DNA of 64,000 nt from an uncultured Gammaproteobacteria bacterium (GTDB lineage: Bacteria; Pseudomonadota; Gammaproteobacteria; Steroidobacterales; GCA-2729495): assembly GCA_937921935.1 (NCBI GenBank), contig CAKZWQ010000005.1, forward strand, positions 89,042 to 153,041, read 5' to 3'. A model generated the notes under the pieces. It saw only the letters and a list, made by a program, of their open reading frames with translations, did no database searches and was not told the origin of the DNA. The position numbers and the translations under genes are program-made. Below, in pieces: positions 28,143 to 39,916 of the stretch (its first letter is position 1; each line of letters starts with the position of its first letter).

Positions 28143-28499
28143 ATGCCTATCTACGAATACGCCTGCAAGCAATGCGGGCACACTTTCGACGCTTTGCAGA
28201 AAATGAGCGACGAGCCGCTCAGGGACTGTCCTGACTGCGGCGAGCCGGAGCTGCGCAAGCTCGTCTCGGCGCCGAATTTCCGTCTTAAGGGCGGCGGCTG
28301 GTATGAAACGGATTTCAAGACCGACAACAAGCGCAATCTCGTTGACGGGGCGGCCAAGTCCGATGCCAAAGATGACAAGGCGGGCAAGGACGACAAGGGG
28401 GCTAAAGACGCCAAGCCGGATAAGGCCGCCAAGGCTGACAAGCCGGCCAAGCCCAAGGCGGCCGGCAGCGGCAGCAAGTCCGCAGATAAGAGAAGTTAG
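28143..28499 (+). CDS. FmdB-family zinc-ribbon protein with Lys/Ala/Asp-rich tail
   Basis: A 118-residue protein. The first 42 residues are a zinc ribbon of the FmdB/CxxC_CxxC regulator family: MPIYEYACKQCGHTFDALQK with Cys pairs CKQC and CPDC. After GGGWYETDFK the tail of about 65 residues is low-complexity (repeated DKA, KDDK and AKPK units), highly charged and probably disordered. FmdB-type proteins very often sit directly before DUF502 and aspS, as here. Molecular function is unknown. It follows clpB by 18 bases with GGAGG before the ATG. Confidence 0.85.
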   Translation: MPIYEYACKQCGHTFDALQKMSDEPLRDCPDCGEPELRKLVSAPNFRLKGGGWYETDFKTDNKRNLVDGAAKSDAKDDKAGKDDKGAKDAKPDKAAKADKPAKPKAAGSGSKSADKRS

Positions 28500-28582
28500 C
28501 CCGCCTTGAGCGCCCGCTCACATTGCTTCACGATGACGGTCTTGCCCGGCGGCCCGCCAGGCACGGGGAGTCTTGGCCACGC

Positions 28583-29239
28583 ATGAAACACTTCCGTCGA
28601 TACCTGGTCGCAGGCCTGCTGGTCTGGGTGCCCCTGGGCGTGACGCTGCTGCTGCTCAAGCTACTGGCCGACATTCTCTCTGGTTTTGTGATTCTGCCCC
28701 CGGCCTACCGGCCCGAGAATCTCCTCGGGGTCAGCATTCCCTACCTGGACGTCGTCCTGACCCTGATTATTGCCCTGGTCGTGCTCCTGATTACGGGGCT
28801 GGTGGCGGCCAATATCCTGGGCCGTCAGCTGGTGGCTGTCTGGGAGCTGATGCTCGACAAGATTCCACTGGTGCGAACTATCTACTCGGCGGCGAAAAAA
28901 TTCGCCGAAGTCCTGTTCGCCGATACGGGCCAGTCCTTCAAGAAAGTGCTGCTGATTCAGTACCCGCGCAAAGGCGTCTACAGTCTGTGCTTCCAGACCG
29001 CGACCACCCTGCAGGAGGTGCAGGCGCGCACCGCAGAGGACGTAATCTGCGTGTTTGTGCCCACCACCCCCAACCCCACCTCCGGCTTCATCCTGATGGT
29101 CCCGCGCGCGGAGATCATCGAGCTGGATATGGACGTGGAATCGGCCATCAAGATGATTGTTTCCCTGGGCGTCGTGGTCCCGCCCTGGTCGGGCAAGGCC
29201 GCGGCTGATTCCCTTGCGCCGTCGGGGCCTGCCCCGTAA
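28583..29239 (+). CDS. DUF502 family inner-membrane protein
   Basis: A 218-residue membrane protein from ATG 28583 (MKHFRRYLVAGLLVWVPLG). There are two strong membrane segments, at about 7-27 and 53-78, then the family signature IPLVRTIYSAAKKFAEVL and a soluble beta-rich C-terminal region ending GVVVPPW. DUF502 proteins are conserved beside aspS in proteobacteria; their function is not established. An upstream in-frame ATG at 28523 would add 20 residues unlike the family and was not used. Confidence 0.85.
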   Translation: MKHFRRYLVAGLLVWVPLGVTLLLLKLLADILSGFVILPPAYRPENLLGVSIPYLDVVLTLIIALVVLLITGLVAANILGRQLVAVWELMLDKIPLVRTIYSAAKKFAEVLFADTGQSFKKVLLIQYPRKGVYSLCFQTATTLQEVQARTAEDVICVFVPTTPNPTSGFILMVPRAEIIELDMDVESAIKMIVSLGVVVPPWSGKAAADSLAPSGPAP

Positions 29240-29290
29240 CATCCCGCGACCCCGGCGGCTGCGCCCGCCCGCCCTCGCGAGAGTCTAGCC

Positions 29291-31072
29291 ATGCGCACCC
29301 ACTATTGCGGTGACATCAATACAGCTGCCGTCGGTACGGAAGTCTCCGTGGCCGGCTGGGTCCATCGCCGGCGTGATCATGGCGGCGTTATCTTTATCGA
29401 TCTGCGTGATCGGGAAGGTTTGCTGCAGGTGGTCTTCGATCCGGATCAGCCGGAAATGTTTGCCGAGGCAGAGCGCGTGCGCGGCGAGTATGTGCTGGCC
29501 GTCACGGGCACCGTTCGCCCCCGACCCGAAGGCACGGTTAACACCAAGCTGGCCAGTGGTGAGGTGGAAGTCCTCGCAGCCCGTCTGGAGGTGCTGAATC
29601 CGGCTGAAACACCGCCTATTCATCACGACGAACATGCTCACGAAGACCTGCGCCTGCGCTATCGCTACCTGGATCTGCGCCGCGAGGAAATGACCCAGCG
29701 AATGCAGCTGCGACATCAGGTCACCCGCACCCTGCGCAGTTTTCTGGATGAGCGGGGCTTTATCGATATCGAAACGCCCATGCTCACGCGCACCACACCG
29801 GAAGGCGCACGTGACTACATCGTGCCCAGCCGCACGCATCCGGGCGAATTTTTCGCGTTGCCGCAGTCACCCCAGTTGTTCAAGCAGTTGCTGATGATGT
29901 CCGGCTTCGATCGGTACTATCAGATTGCCCGCTGTTTCCGCGACGAAGATCTGCGCGCGGATCGCCAGCCGGAATTCACCCAGCTGGATATCGAAGTGTC
30001 CTTCATGGATGAGGACGCCATCATGACTCTGATGGAAGGCCTGATTCGCGAGTTGTTCCGCGAGGTCCTGCAGCAGGAGCTGCCTGATCCCTTCCCGCGC
30101 ATGAGCTATGCCGAGTCGGTTGATCGCTTTGGTATCGATCGTCCGGACCTGCGTATTCCGCTGGAACTGGTGGAGATCTCCGATTTACTCCAGGCCGTTG
30201 AATTCAAGGTTTTTGCCGGTCCGGCCACTGACCCCGAGGGTCGGGTCGCCGCCCTGAAGCTGCCGGGCGGCGCCGGGCTGAGTCGCAAAGCCATTGATGA
30301 CTACACGGACTTCGTGGGTCGTTACGGTGCGAAGGGTCTGGCGTATATCAAAGTCAATGAGGTGGCCAAGGGCCGCGAGGGCCTGCAGTCGCCGATTCTC
30401 AAGTTTCTGCCGGACGATGCGGTGAGTGGCATCGTCGAGCGCCTGGCTTTGGCTGACGGCGACCTGGTCTTTTTCGGGGCCGACAAGGCCAAGGTGGTCA
30501 ACGATTCCCTGGGCGCCTTGCGCGTTCAGTTGGGACATGACCAGGGCCTGGTTGCTGCTGGCTGGCGGCCCGTCTGGGTGGTGGACTTCCCCATGTTCGA
30601 CTGGGACCCGGCCGAGAAGCGCTTTTCAGCGCTGCATCACCCTTTTACGGCGCCGAGTGTGGATGATCCTGTCGATCTGGAGTCTGCGCCCGTCAACGCG
30701 CTGTCGCGGGCCTATGACCTGGTGCTCAACGGCAGTGAGGTCGGCGGCGGTTCTATTCGTATTCACCGCGAAGCCATGCAGGCGGCGGTGTTCCGCATTT
30801 TAGGAATCGACGAGGAAGAGGCGGAAAGTAAATTCGGCTTCCTGCTGCGGGCGCTTCGTTATGGCTGTCCCCCGCACGGTGGTATCGCCTTTGGCCTGGA
30901 TCGACTCGTCATGCTGATGGCCGGCGCCGCCAGTATTCGCGATGTGATCGCTTTCCCTAAAACCCAGTCGGCCAGTTGTCTGCTGACCGAAGCACCGGGT
31001 CCCGTGAGCCAGGCCCAGCTGCGCGAGACCGGCATTCGCCTGCGCAAGCCGCCGGAGCCGACTGCCAGCTGA
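29291..31072 (+). CDS. aspS: Aspartyl-tRNA synthetase
   Basis: Bacterial-type class IIb synthetase of 593 residues. An N-terminal OB-fold anticodon-binding domain ([20 protein letters not shown]) comes first. Class II motif 2 contains [18 protein letters not shown], then a GAD insertion domain, and motif 3 is [20 protein letters not shown]. Whether it also charges tRNA-Asn cannot be decided here. It follows DUF502 by 51 bases. Confidence 0.97.
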   Translation: MRTHYCGDINTAAVGTEVSVAGWVHRRRDHGGVIFIDLRDREGLLQVVFDPDQPEMFAEAERVRGEYVLAVTGTVRPRPEGTVNTKLASGEVEVLAARLEVLNPAETPPIHHDEHAHEDLRLRYRYLDLRREEMTQRMQLRHQVTRTLRSFLDERGFIDIETPMLTRTTPEGARDYIVPSRTHPGEFFALPQSPQLFKQLLMMSGFDRYYQIARCFRDEDLRADRQPEFTQLDIEVSFMDEDAIMTLMEGLIRELFREVLQQELPDPFPRMSYAESVDRFGIDRPDLRIPLELVEISDLLQAVEFKVFAGPATDPEGRVAALKLPGGAGLSRKAIDDYTDFVGRYGAKGLAYIKVNEVAKGREGLQSPILKFLPDDAVSGIVERLALADGDLVFFGADKAKVVNDSLGALRVQLGHDQGLVAAGWRPVWVVDFPMFDWDPAEKRFSALHHPFTAPSVDDPVDLESAPVNALSRAYDLVLNGSEVGGGSIRIHREAMQAAVFRILGIDEEEAESKFGFLLRALRYGCPPHGGIAFGLDRLVMLMAGAASIRDVIAFPKTQSASCLLTEAPGPVSQAQLRETGIRLRKPPEPTAS

Positions 31073-31087
31073 TCTGACCGGCTTGCC

Positions 31088-31741
31088 ATGGCAGCTGCTG
31101 CGCAAACTTCCGATGAAGCAATCGTGCTACTGCACGGTTTGTGGATGCACGGCCTGACCATGGAGCCGCTGGCCTGGCGGTTGCGTCAGCATCACGGCTT
31201 CCAGGTGCATGTCTACGATTACCCCTCCGTTGGTCAGGGAATCGCACCCAATCGCCGGCGACTGGAGGAATTTCTGCACCAGATCCCCGCGCGCAAGTTG
31301 CACCTGGTGGGCCACAGTCTGGGTGGCGTCCTCGCCCTGCAAACCCTGGCCCGCATGACGGCGGCGCCGCCGGGCCGCGTGGTGTGTATCGGTTCACCGT
31401 TGGTGGGCAGTGACGCAGCGGCTGAACTGGCCAGCTGGACCGGCGGCAAGGCCATGCTGGGCAAAACACTCCGTGAGTCGGTGCTGGAATCGCCCTTAAG
31501 TGTTTATGAGGGCGACCGTGAGGTCGGGGTGATCGCCGGTAATCTGGGTTTGGGCATCGGCGCGGTTACTCAAGCTCTGGATGCGCCCCACGACGGTACG
31601 GTGTCCGTGCGCGAAACCCAATTGCCCGGCATTACGGACCATGTGGTTTTGCCCGTGACTCATACGGCCATGCTCCTGTCACGCAAGGTGGCGGATCAGG
31701 CGGCTTATTTCATTCGACACGGCAAATTCCGACGGACCTAG
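31088..31741 (+). CDS. Small lipase/PGAP1-like alpha/beta hydrolase
   Basis: A 217-residue alpha/beta hydrolase. The oxyanion segment VLLHGLWMHG is followed by the nucleophile elbow GHSLGG at about residues 75-80. A probable catalytic Asp lies in DAPHDGTV, and the His in VTHTAMLLS near the C-terminus. It has no signal peptide, so it appears cytoplasmic or peripherally bound. It resembles small triacylglycerol-lipase/PGAP1-type esterases often found after aspS in marine gammaproteobacteria. The substrate is unknown. It is convergent with mutS. Confidence 0.82.
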   Translation: MAAAAQTSDEAIVLLHGLWMHGLTMEPLAWRLRQHHGFQVHVYDYPSVGQGIAPNRRRLEEFLHQIPARKLHLVGHSLGGVLALQTLARMTAAPPGRVVCIGSPLVGSDAAAELASWTGGKAMLGKTLRESVLESPLSVYEGDREVGVIAGNLGLGIGAVTQALDAPHDGTVSVRETQLPGITDHVVLPVTHTAMLLSRKVADQAAYFIRHGKFRRT

Positions 31742-31759
31742 CGGAGCGGCCGAGCCTGG

Positions 31760-34360
31760 CTAGAGTTTTTTCTTGAGTTCGTAGAGAGCGGCGTGGGCTT
31801 CGCGCGGACTGAGTTCGTCCGGGTCCAGGTTTTCTACGGCAGCGCGCAATGCCTCGTCGGCGGACTCGGCGGCCGGCTCTGCGGGTGGCAGCAAATCCAG
31901 TTCCGCCTGCGGCGTCTGCCGCGCGCGCTGGGCGCTGGACTGGGCTTCGAGTTCCTGCAGATAAGCCCGCGCCTGTTGCACCACGGCCCGGGGGACGCCG
32001 GCCAGCTGCGCAACCTGCAGTCCGTAGCTCTGATTCGCGGGACCTTCCCTGACTGAGTGCAGGAAAATCAGTTCATCGTCATGCTCGGTGGCATCCAGGT
32101 GTACGTTGACGCAGCCCGGCAGTTCCTGGGCCAGGGCGGTGAGCTCGAAGTAGTGGGTGGCAAACAGGGTGAAGGCGCGGCTGTGCCGGGCAATGTGCCG
32201 GGCGCTGGCCCAGGCCAGGGACAGGCCGTCAAAGGTGCTGGTGCCGCGGCCAATCTCATCCATCAGCACCAGGCTCTGGTCGCTGGCGTTGTTAAGGATG
32301 TTGGCGGTTTCCGTCATCTCCACCATGAAAGTCGAGCGCCCGCCGGATAGATCATCGGCCGCACCGATGCGGGTAAAGATCCGGTCGATAGGGCCGATGC
32401 GTGCAGCTTCCGCGGGCACGTAACAGCCCACGTGGGCCAGGATCACAATCAGGGCGACCTGGCGCATGTAAGTGGACTTGCCGCCCATGTTGGGGCCCGT
32501 GATGATCAGCAGCCGTCGCTGGTCGTCCAGTCGCAGGTCGTTAGGGACGAAGGGCGTCGTCGAGACTTGCTCAACCACCAGGTGCCGGCCGGCGCTAATC
32601 TCGATGCCGGGCGCCTCGCTCAGCTCGGGTGGCTGCAGCCTGAGGGTCTGGGCGCGCTCGCTGAAATTATTCAGCACATCCAGTTCAGCCAGGGCCCGGG
32701 CCGTGGCCTGCAGTTCAGGCAAGGCGGGCAAATGGGCGGCCAGCAGTTCCTGGTACAGCTGCTTTTCACGCGCCAGGGACCGCTCGCGGCTGCTCAGCAC
32801 CTTGCCTTCGAAGGCTTTGAGTTCTGGCGTGATATAGCGTTCGGCGCCCTTGAGGGTTTGTCGGCGCGTGTAGTCTGCGGGCGCCCGGTCGGCCTGAGCC
32901 TTGCTCAATTCAATAAAGTAACCGTGCACGCGGTTGTAACCGACTTTCAGAGATGGCAGGCCGGTGCGTTCGCGTTCGCGCTGTTCCAGATCCGTGAGAT
33001 GGGCGTCGGCGTTCGCGCTGATGGAGCGCAGTTCATCCAGTTGTGCGTCGTAGCCCGGGGCAATGACACCGCCGTCACGAATCAGCATGGGCGGTTCGGC
33101 GATCACAGCGGCCTGCAGCCGGTTCAGGATTTCAGTGTGTTCCCCGATGGCCGGGTCCAGCCGGTTAATGAGGGGTGACTCGGCAGGCAGACCTGCGCGA
33201 ATCACAGGCAGCACTTCCAGGGCCTGACGCAGGGCTGCCAGGTCACGGGGTCGCGCACTGAGCAGGGCGATCCGGCTGAGAATGCGTTCCAGATCGCCGA
33301 CCTGGCCCAGCTGTTTGGCGCGGACTTCAAGTTGCCCGTTTTCCAGGGCGCCGACGGCCTGGTAGCGATCCCGCAAGGTCGACTGATGCCGCAGGGGTCG
33401 TTGCAGCCACCGGCGCAGCAGGCGGCTGCCCATGGGGGTTGCGCACTGATCCATGATCCCGGTCAGGGTGTGTTCAGTCTGACCGCTGAGGTTGCTTTCA
33501 ATTTCCAGGTTGCGGCGGGTAACCGCATCCATGATGAGTGCGTCCGTGGACAGTTCGGTCTGCAGGCCGGCCAGGTGGGGCAGGGCGCCGCGCTGGGTGT
33601 CCTGGACATAGGCTAGCAGGCACCCCGCTGCGCTGACGGCAGCGGGCAGCTCGGCACAGCCGAAGCCGGCCAGATCCTGGGTCCCGAACTGCTCGCACAG
33701 CGCGCGGCGGGCGCTGTCCAGCTCGAAATGCCAGGGAGGCATGGCTCGCAGTCGGGTTTGTGTGCCAGACGGGCGCAGCTTTGTTGCGCCTTCCTCCAGC
33801 AGGAGCTCGGCCGGTTGCAGGCGGGCCAGCTCGGTCTCCAGTGCGTCTGCGCTGGGCAGCTCGGTAACGCTGAAACGACCCGCGCTCAGATCCATCCAGG
33901 CCAGGCCATAAGTCTCGCCGCGCCGGCAGGCGGCGACGAGCAGCTGGTCCCGGCGGGCCTCGAGCAGGGCATCGTCCGTGAGGGTCCCCGGGGTCAGAAC
34001 CCGAACAACTTCCCGGGCCACCGGCCCTTTGCTGGTGGCCGGATCGCCCACCTGTTCGCAGATGGCCACGGACTCGCCCTGGCGAATCAGGCGGGCCAGG
34101 TAATTTTCGGCCGCGTGATAGGGGACGCCGGCCATAGGGATGGGGGAGCCGGCGGATTTACCGCGGGCCGTCAGGGTAATGTCGATGAGCTTGGCGACGC
34201 GCCGCGCATCCTCATAAAACAACTCGTAGAAATCACCCATCCGGTAGAACAGGAGCATGTCCGGAAACTCGGCCTTGATGCGCAGGTACTGCTGCATCAT
34301 GGGCGTATGGCCCGAGGCGTCCTTGGCGGGCTGCAGAGTCTTGGCGGCAGGCGTACTCAT
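31760..34360 (-). CDS. mutS: DNA mismatch repair protein MutS
   Basis: Mismatch-binding ATPase, 866 residues from ATG 34360 ([10 protein letters not shown]) or 870 from ATG 34372; neither has a clear ribosome site. The N-terminal mismatch-reading loop is [12 protein letters not shown] with the Phe-X-Glu pair. Core lever and clamp domains follow, then Walker [15 protein letters not shown], Walker [13 protein letters not shown], and the C-terminal dimerisation helix. It starts divergently from pncC and lies in the usual mutS-pncC-recA neighbourhood. Confidence 0.96.
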   Translation of the reverse strand: MSTPAAKTLQPAKDASGHTPMMQQYLRIKAEFPDMLLFYRMGDFYELFYEDARRVAKLIDITLTARGKSAGSPIPMAGVPYHAAENYLARLIRQGESVAICEQVGDPATSKGPVAREVVRVLTPGTLTDDALLEARRDQLLVAACRRGETYGLAWMDLSAGRFSVTELPSADALETELARLQPAELLLEEGATKLRPSGTQTRLRAMPPWHFELDSARRALCEQFGTQDLAGFGCAELPAAVSAAGCLLAYVQDTQRGALPHLAGLQTELSTDALIMDAVTRRNLEIESNLSGQTEHTLTGIMDQCATPMGSRLLRRWLQRPLRHQSTLRDRYQAVGALENGQLEVRAKQLGQVGDLERILSRIALLSARPRDLAALRQALEVLPVIRAGLPAESPLINRLDPAIGEHTEILNRLQAAVIAEPPMLIRDGGVIAPGYDAQLDELRSISANADAHLTDLEQRERERTGLPSLKVGYNRVHGYFIELSKAQADRAPADYTRRQTLKGAERYITPELKAFEGKVLSSRERSLAREKQLYQELLAAHLPALPELQATARALAELDVLNNFSERAQTLRLQPPELSEAPGIEISAGRHLVVEQVSTTPFVPNDLRLDDQRRLLIITGPNMGGKSTYMRQVALIVILAHVGCYVPAEAARIGPIDRIFTRIGAADDLSGGRSTFMVEMTETANILNNASDQSLVLMDEIGRGTSTFDGLSLAWASARHIARHSRAFTLFATHYFELTALAQELPGCVNVHLDATEHDDELIFLHSVREGPANQSYGLQVAQLAGVPRAVVQQARAYLQELEAQSSAQRARQTPQAELDLLPPAEPAAESADEALRAAVENLDPDELSPREAHAALYELKKKL

Positions 34361-34437
34361 GGGTCGAATCATAAGGGAAGGGAGGGGAGTTGCGCCCGGG
34401 CTTGACCCCGGCGGCCTTCCTCATCGAAGGTTCTGCC

Positions 34438-34938
34438 ATGGACACCGACGATGATGCGCTTGGTTTACTCGCGCGGCGGGTTGCTGCAGCCCTGGACGCC
34501 AGCAGCTGCACCCTGGCCAGTGCCGAGTCCTGCACGGGCGGCTGGATCGCGAAACTGCTGACGGATATTCCGGGCAGCTCTGGCTGGTTCGAGGCCGCCG
34601 CCGTCACCTACAGCAATGCCGCGAAGGCTGCTTTGCTCGCGGTCGACGCCGCCCTGATCGAAGCCGAGGGGGCCGTCAGCGAGCCGGTGGCGGAAGCCAT
34701 GGCTGCCGGCGCGCGCCACCAGCTGCAGGCCGACCTGGCCGTGGCGGTTTCCGGCATCGCCGGTCCCGGCGGGGGCAGTGCCCAGAAGCCAGTCGGGACC
34801 GTCTGGATAGCCTGGGCGGGGCCTGGGTCGGCCCTGCGCAGCCAGGTCTACAAGTTTGACGGTGATCGGGACGCCGTGCGGCGACAGGCGGTAGCGTCCG
34901 CGCTGGAAGGTGTTCTCAGGCAAACCGGGTCGGAGTGA
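34438..34938 (+). CDS. pncC: Nicotinamide-nucleotide amidohydrolase PncC (CinA C-terminal domain)
   Basis: A 166-residue stand-alone CinA C-terminal domain that hydrolyses NMN to nicotinate mononucleotide in the pyridine nucleotide cycle. The family pattern SAESCTGGWIAKLLTDIPGS and AVSGIAGPGGGS is intact. ATG 34438 (MDTDDDALG) is chosen with AAGG just upstream; an earlier ATG at 34390 overlaps the mutS promoter region. It overlaps thpR by four bases and lies in the classical pncC-recA gene order. Confidence 0.92.
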   Translation: MDTDDDALGLLARRVAAALDASSCTLASAESCTGGWIAKLLTDIPGSSGWFEAAAVTYSNAAKAALLAVDAALIEAEGAVSEPVAEAMAAGARHQLQADLAVAVSGIAGPGGGSAQKPVGTVWIAWAGPGSALRSQVYKFDGDRDAVRRQAVASALEGVLRQTGSE

Positions 34939-35471
34939 GTTCAGCGCGGCTGTTTTTCGCCTTGTGGCCGGATTCCGCGGTGCGCGCGGCCCTGCAGGCA
35001 AGCTGTCAGGCTGTGACGGTGAGTTGCGGTGGCCGGCCGGTGCCCCCGCGTAACTACCATCTGACCCTGGCATTCCTGGGGCAAGTCGACTCGGCTGATT
35101 TGGCCGGGATACGCGCCGCAGCCGCGCAAGTCCATATGCCGGCACTGACCCTGGTTCTGGATCGGGTGGGTTATTTCCCCGGCCCCCGTATCTTGTGGGT
35201 GGGCCCCACCGAGGTTCCGCCTGCCCTGACCGGACTGGTCGCCGACCTGTGGCAGGCGCTGGCGAGTGTGGGGCTGCGGCCACCGGCACGGGCCTTTAAT
35301 CCTCACCTCAGCCTGTGCCGAAATTCGCCGGCGCCACCGGCGCAAATTGCGGTGCCGCCGGTGCGCTGGCGGGTCAGGGGCTTCGCCCTGATACGTTCCG
35401 TGACCGCCTCAGCCGGCGCAGAGTATTCGGTTGATCAATGTTTTCCGGCAGGCTCATCCATTGAGCCTTAA
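34935..35471 (+). CDS. thpR: RNA 2',3'-cyclic phosphodiesterase (2'-5' RNA ligase family)
   Basis: A 178-residue 2H phosphoesterase. The two catalytic HxTx/HxSx motifs are HLTL (about residue 42) and HLSL (about residue 124), correctly spaced. It starts at GTG 34935, within the pncC stop (GTGA). E. coli ThpR opens 2',3'-cyclic phosphate ends and can ligate 2'-5' in vitro. It precedes recA by 106 bases; insertion between pncC and recA is seen in several gammaproteobacteria. Confidence 0.88.
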   Translation: MSSARLFFALWPDSAVRAALQASCQAVTVSCGGRPVPPRNYHLTLAFLGQVDSADLAGIRAAAAQVHMPALTLVLDRVGYFPGPRILWVGPTEVPPALTGLVADLWQALASVGLRPPARAFNPHLSLCRNSPAPPAQIAVPPVRWRVRGFALIRSVTASAGAEYSVDQCFPAGSSIEP

Positions 35472-35577
35472 GTGGGTTAAATTCATTTTTTCTGGAGGCT
35501 GCCGGTGTCGGTATTCCATGCAATAATCGATTCTGAATTCAGCCTCCCTTTAACCACTTCCAGAGCACCTCAAAACG

Positions 35578-36630
35578 ATGGATGAGAATCGCAAAAAGGC
35601 CTTGACGGCCGCCCTTGGGCAGATCGAAAAGCAGTTTGGCAAAGGTTCGGTTATGCGCATGGGCGATGGCGGCCCGGCGCGCGATATTGAGGTCATTTCA
35701 ACGGGCTCCCTGGGCCTGGATGTGGCCCTGGGGATTGGTGGCCTGCCCTGCGGCCGGGTGGTGGAAATCTATGGTCCGGAATCCTCAGGCAAGACCACGC
35801 TGACCCTGCAGGTCGTGGCCGAGTGCCAGAAAGGCGGCGGCACGGCCGCTTTCATAGACGCCGAGCATGCCCTGGACCCCGGTTATGCCGAGAAACTCGG
35901 CGTGCAGGTTGATGACCTGCTGGTATCCCAACCTGATACCGGTGAGCAGGCACTGGAAATTACCGACATGCTGGTGCGCTCCGGTGCCGTTGACGTAATT
36001 GTCATCGACTCGGTTGCGGCCCTGACACCGAAAGCAGAAATTGAGGGCGACATGGGCGATACCCATGTGGGCCTGCAGGCGCGGCTGATGTCCCAGGCCC
36101 TGCGCAAGCTGACGGGTAATATCAAACGCTCCAATACCATCGTGATATTCATCAACCAGATCCGCATGAAGATCGGTGTGATGTTTGGCAGCCCGGAGAC
36201 CACGACGGGCGGTAATGCCCTGAAGTTCTACTCCTCGGTGCGACTGGATATTCGCCGCATTGGCGCTATCAAGAAAGGCGATGAAGTGGTCGGCAACCAG
36301 ACCCGGGTCAAGGTGGTTAAGAACAAGGTGGCGCCGCCCTTCAAGAACACGGAATTCGAGATTCTTTACGGGGAAGGTATCTCCCGGCAAGGCGAAATTA
36401 TCGACATGGGCGTTCAGGAAGGCCTGATCGATAAGGCGGGTGCCTGGTACAGCTATAACGGGGATCGTATCGGCCAGGGTAAGGAAAACAGTCGACTGTT
36501 CATGATCGAGCATCCTGAAGTCGCGGCCGAAATCGAGGCCAAGATCCGTGAGCGGTTGATGCCCAAGCCTGCCGCTGCCGCCGCGGCGGCAGCGGAACCG
36601 GAGGAATCAGCCCAGGCTGCAGAAGCCTGA
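35578..36630 (+). CDS. recA: Recombinase RecA
   Basis: Recombination and SOS coprotease, 350 residues. Walker A is [11 protein letters not shown], followed by the [11 protein letters not shown] box, Walker [16 protein letters not shown], and the L2 loop [13 protein letters not shown]. The C-terminal tail is acidic and Ala-rich, as in E. coli (353). The leader 35472-35577 contains a 10-base palindrome CTGAATTCAG (35533-35542) but no CTG-N10-CAG LexA box that I can see. recX follows 16 bases later. Confidence 0.98.
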   Translation: MDENRKKALTAALGQIEKQFGKGSVMRMGDGGPARDIEVISTGSLGLDVALGIGGLPCGRVVEIYGPESSGKTTLTLQVVAECQKGGGTAAFIDAEHALDPGYAEKLGVQVDDLLVSQPDTGEQALEITDMLVRSGAVDVIVIDSVAALTPKAEIEGDMGDTHVGLQARLMSQALRKLTGNIKRSNTIVIFINQIRMKIGVMFGSPETTTGGNALKFYSSVRLDIRRIGAIKKGDEVVGNQTRVKVVKNKVAPPFKNTEFEILYGEGISRQGEIIDMGVQEGLIDKAGAWYSYNGDRIGQGKENSRLFMIEHPEVAAEIEAKIRERLMPKPAAAAAAAAEPEESAQAAEA

Positions 36631-36646
36631 GGCTCGTCCGCCGGTT

Positions 36647-37108
36647 ATGAGTCCGGCCGCCCGGGGCGAGGCGACCCCCCGCCGGGTGGCCATGGACTGC
36701 CTGGCTCGCCGGGAGCATTCAGCGGCAGAACTGCGTCGCAAGCTCGGTGATCGGGACTATTCAGCCGAAGAAATAACCGCAACCCTGGTTGCTCTGGAGC
36801 AGGAAGGCCTCCAGAGTGACGGGCGTTTTGCCGAGGCTTTTGCCCGCTCCCGCTGCCGCCGGGGTAAGGGCCCCGCCCGGGTGCGGGCGGAATTACGCGA
36901 GCGCGGTGTTGCTGAAGAACTGGTGGATTCAGCCCTGCAGGGCCTAGACTGGGCGGCTGCGGCGCTAGAGGCGCGCGTCAAGAAATTTGGGCCGGTTATT
37001 CCGGCAGAATTCGCAGACCGCGCAAAACAAATGCGCTTCCTGCAATACCGGGGTTTCGGGAGCGATGAGATTCGCCATGCCCTGGCAGGTGACTGGGATC
37101 AGGATTAG
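36647..37108 (+). CDS. recX: RecA regulator RecX
   Basis: A 153-residue three-helix-repeat protein that caps RecA filaments. Family features: the N-terminal LARREHSAAELRRKLGDRDY, the central SDGRFAEAFARSRCRRGKG, and the C-terminal RFLQYRGFGSDEIRHAL. It is translated from ATG 36647, 16 bases after recA, so likely co-transcribed by readthrough. alaS begins six bases after its stop. Confidence 0.95.
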   Translation: MSPAARGEATPRRVAMDCLARREHSAAELRRKLGDRDYSAEEITATLVALEQEGLQSDGRFAEAFARSRCRRGKGPARVRAELRERGVAEELVDSALQGLDWAAAALEARVKKFGPVIPAEFADRAKQMRFLQYRGFGSDEIRHALAGDWDQD

Positions 37109-37114
37109 ATTGAG

Positions 37115-39721
37115 ATGACCACATCGGAACTTCGCAAGCTGTTCCTGGACTATTTCGCGCGACAGTCACACCGCGTGGTACCCAGTTCGCCCCTGGTTCC
37201 AGGGAATGACCCGACTCTGCTGTTTACCAACGCCGGCATGGTGCAGTTCAAGGATGTTTTTCTCGGTCGCGACCAGCGTGATTACAGCCGGGCGGCCAGT
37301 TCCCAGCGTTGCGTGCGCGCCGGCGGCAAGCATAACGATCTTGAGAACGTCGGCTATACGGCCCGGCATCACACCTTCTTTGAAATGCTGGGTAACTTCA
37401 GCTTCGGCGACTACTTCAAAGAGGATGCCATTCGTTTCGCCTGGGAATTTATTACCGGTGAGCTAGGCATCCCAGCTGAGCGACTGTGGGTGACGGTATT
37501 TCAGGACGACGACGAGGCCGCTGATATCTGGCTGCAGAAGATTGGCGTGGATCCGGCGCGCTTCAGTCGGCTGGGCGAGAAAGATAACTTCTGGTCCATG
37601 GGCGATACCGGCCCATGCGGGCCGTGCAGTGAGATTTTTTACGACCACGGCGCACAAGTGCCCGGCGGCCCACCAGGTTCCCCCGAAGAAGACGGCGATC
37701 GTTACGTCGAGATCTGGAACCTCGTTTTCATGCAGTTCGATCGGGCTGCCGGCGGCGCCCTGACAGAATTGCCCAAACCGTCCGTGGATACCGGTATGGG
37801 CCTGGAGCGCATCGCTGCCGTCATGCAGGGCGTGCACAGCAATTACGATATCGACCTGTTCCGGCGCCTGATTGATGCCATTGCAGATATCACCGGCGTC
37901 ACGGACAGGAGTTCACCGTCCCTGCGGGTGATTGCCGACCACATTCGCGCCTGTTCTTTTCTGATTGTTGATGGCGTGCTGCCCGGTAATGAAGGTCGGG
38001 GGTATGTGCTGCGGCGAATCATTCGACGCGCTTTGCGCCATGGCTATGAACTGGGTGTGAAAGAGCATTTCTTTCATCGCCTGGTGCGACCTCTTGAGCA
38101 AGAGATGGGCGGTGCCTATCCGGAGTTGAGTGCCGCCACAGAGCACGTCGAGCGGGTACTTGCCGGCGAAGAAGATCGCTTTGCAGAAACTCTGGCCCAG
38201 GGCATGCGGATACTGGAATCTGCCTTTGATTCGGCCGGTGCAGAGTTGCCGGGTGAACTGGTGTTCAAGCTCTACGATACCTATGGCTTTCCCATTGATC
38301 TGACCGCAGATGTTGCCCGCGCCCGCGGCGTGAGTATTGATCGGGCGGGATATGACGCCGCCATGGCCGAGCAGCGACAGCGCGCCCAGTCGGCGTCCAG
38401 ATTCGGCCTTTCGGCTGATGCAGGTCCACAGCTGGACGTGACCACCTTATTCAGCGGCTACGACCAACTGGAAGCAGATAGTGAAGTGACCCATCTGTTC
38501 AAGGATGGCGAGCCGGCGCAGCGACTGGCGGCCGGCGAAAGCGGGGCCCTGGTGCTGGCGCAAACGCCCTTTTACGGAGAAAGCGGCGGTCAGGTGGGCG
38601 ACCAGGGGCTGATTCGGGCTGCCGACGGATTTCTGTTCCGGGTCACGGATACTCAGAAGAGCGGTGACGCCCATGTCCACCTGGGTCAATGTGAGGCCGG
38701 TGAGGTGCAGGTCGGCGGATCGGTAACGGCCCGCGTTGATGCCGAACGACGCCACGCCACGGTGCTGAATCATTCAGCCACGCATTTGTTGCACGCGGCT
38801 TTGCGCCAGGTGCTGGGTGATCATGTATCGCAAAAGGGTTCCCTGGTCGCGCCGGATCGACTGCGCTTCGATTTCTCGCACTACGAAGGCGTCACCCCGG
38901 CCGAGTTACACGAGATCGAACGGCTGGTGAATAGCCAGATCCGCGCCAACGCGGCCGCCGACACGCAAATCATGGAGTACGACGACGCCGTGGCTGCCGG
39001 AGCGATGGCGTTGTTCGGCGAGAAGTACGCGGACCAGGTGAGGGTCTTGCGTCTCGGTGATTTCTCCACGGAACTCTGCGGCGGCACCCATGTAGAGCGG
39101 GCGGGAGATATCGGACTGTTTAAAGTTCTGTCCGAGTCCGGTATTGCGTCTGGTGTGCGACGGATTGAAGCGGTCACCGGTACCCTGGCGCTGGCCGAGG
39201 TCGAGGCCGCGGAGCAGTTGCTGCATCGCTTGTCTGAAGTGGTTCGCGGCAGTCGGGCCGATCTGGAAGCCAAGGTTAGACAGGCCGTGGACCGCGGCAA
39301 GACGCTGGAGCGCGAGGTGCAGCAGTTGCGCGCCCAGTTGGCCAGTGGCGCCGGCGGCCAGGACTTGAGTGATGACGCTGTCGAGGTCCATGGCGTGCAG
39401 GTGCTGGCCAGTCGGCTGGCCGACGGAATGGATGCCAAGACCCTGCGCGAGACCGTGGATCGCCTCAAGGACAAGCTTGGTTCGGCCATTGTGGTCCTGG
39501 GCTGTGCCACTGAAGACGGCAAAGTCCGCCTGGCTGCCGGCGTGTCCAAAGACCTGACCGGCCGCGTTCGGGCCGGTGACCTGGTTAACTCCGTCGCGGC
39601 CCAAGTAGGCGGCAAGGGCGGCGGGCGGCCTGACTTTGCCCAGGCCGGCGGGACCGACCCGACTGCGCTGGATGCTGCCCTTGCCTCCGTGGCCAGCTGG
39701 GCAGAGCAGCAGCTGGGCTGA
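37115..39721 (+). CDS. alaS: Alanyl-tRNA synthetase
   Basis: An 868-residue class II synthetase. The aminoacylation core is [15 protein letters not shown], then [19 protein letters not shown]. The editing domain has zinc-binding [12 protein letters not shown] and [14 protein letters not shown] coiled coil and C-Ala domain end with the DHHA1-like [15 protein letters not shown]. Length is close to E. coli AlaRS (876). No lysC follows; csrA is next after 248 bases. Confidence 0.98.
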   Translation: MTTSELRKLFLDYFARQSHRVVPSSPLVPGNDPTLLFTNAGMVQFKDVFLGRDQRDYSRAASSQRCVRAGGKHNDLENVGYTARHHTFFEMLGNFSFGDYFKEDAIRFAWEFITGELGIPAERLWVTVFQDDDEAADIWLQKIGVDPARFSRLGEKDNFWSMGDTGPCGPCSEIFYDHGAQVPGGPPGSPEEDGDRYVEIWNLVFMQFDRAAGGALTELPKPSVDTGMGLERIAAVMQGVHSNYDIDLFRRLIDAIADITGVTDRSSPSLRVIADHIRACSFLIVDGVLPGNEGRGYVLRRIIRRALRHGYELGVKEHFFHRLVRPLEQEMGGAYPELSAATEHVERVLAGEEDRFAETLAQGMRILESAFDSAGAELPGELVFKLYDTYGFPIDLTADVARARGVSIDRAGYDAAMAEQRQRAQSASRFGLSADAGPQLDVTTLFSGYDQLEADSEVTHLFKDGEPAQRLAAGESGALVLAQTPFYGESGGQVGDQGLIRAADGFLFRVTDTQKSGDAHVHLGQCEAGEVQVGGSVTARVDAERRHATVLNHSATHLLHAALRQVLGDHVSQKGSLVAPDRLRFDFSHYEGVTPAELHEIERLVNSQIRANAAADTQIMEYDDAVAAGAMALFGEKYADQVRVLRLGDFSTELCGGTHVERAGDIGLFKVLSESGIASGVRRIEAVTGTLALAEVEAAEQLLHRLSEVVRGSRADLEAKVRQAVDRGKTLEREVQQLRAQLASGAGGQDLSDDAVEVHGVQVLASRLADGMDAKTLRETVDRLKDKLGSAIVVLGCATEDGKVRLAAGVSKDLTGRVRAGDLVNSVAAQVGGKGGGRPDFAQAGGTDPTALDAALASVASWAEQQLG

Positions 39722-39916
39722 GGCGCTGGCTGGCGCCCGCCCTCGGCGCTGGGGTACTATCCGGCTTAACCTGAGCGGCTTAGGAAGAGCTGCTGACGCT
39801 AGAATGCCCGGTTGGGGCCTGCGCTTCCGCGATCTTCTTTCCGTTTTTTCGATAGCCTTTCCCGTGGTTTTCCCGTGGGCAGATAGTTATCGCTGACGGT
39901 CTGAGACGCCCGGGTT

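Noticed and set aside
35533..35542. Palindrome CTGAATTCAG in the recA leader as a LexA box
   Set aside because: The known gammaproteobacterial LexA box has CTG-N10-CAG and AT-alternating core; this has only four bases between CTG and CAG.
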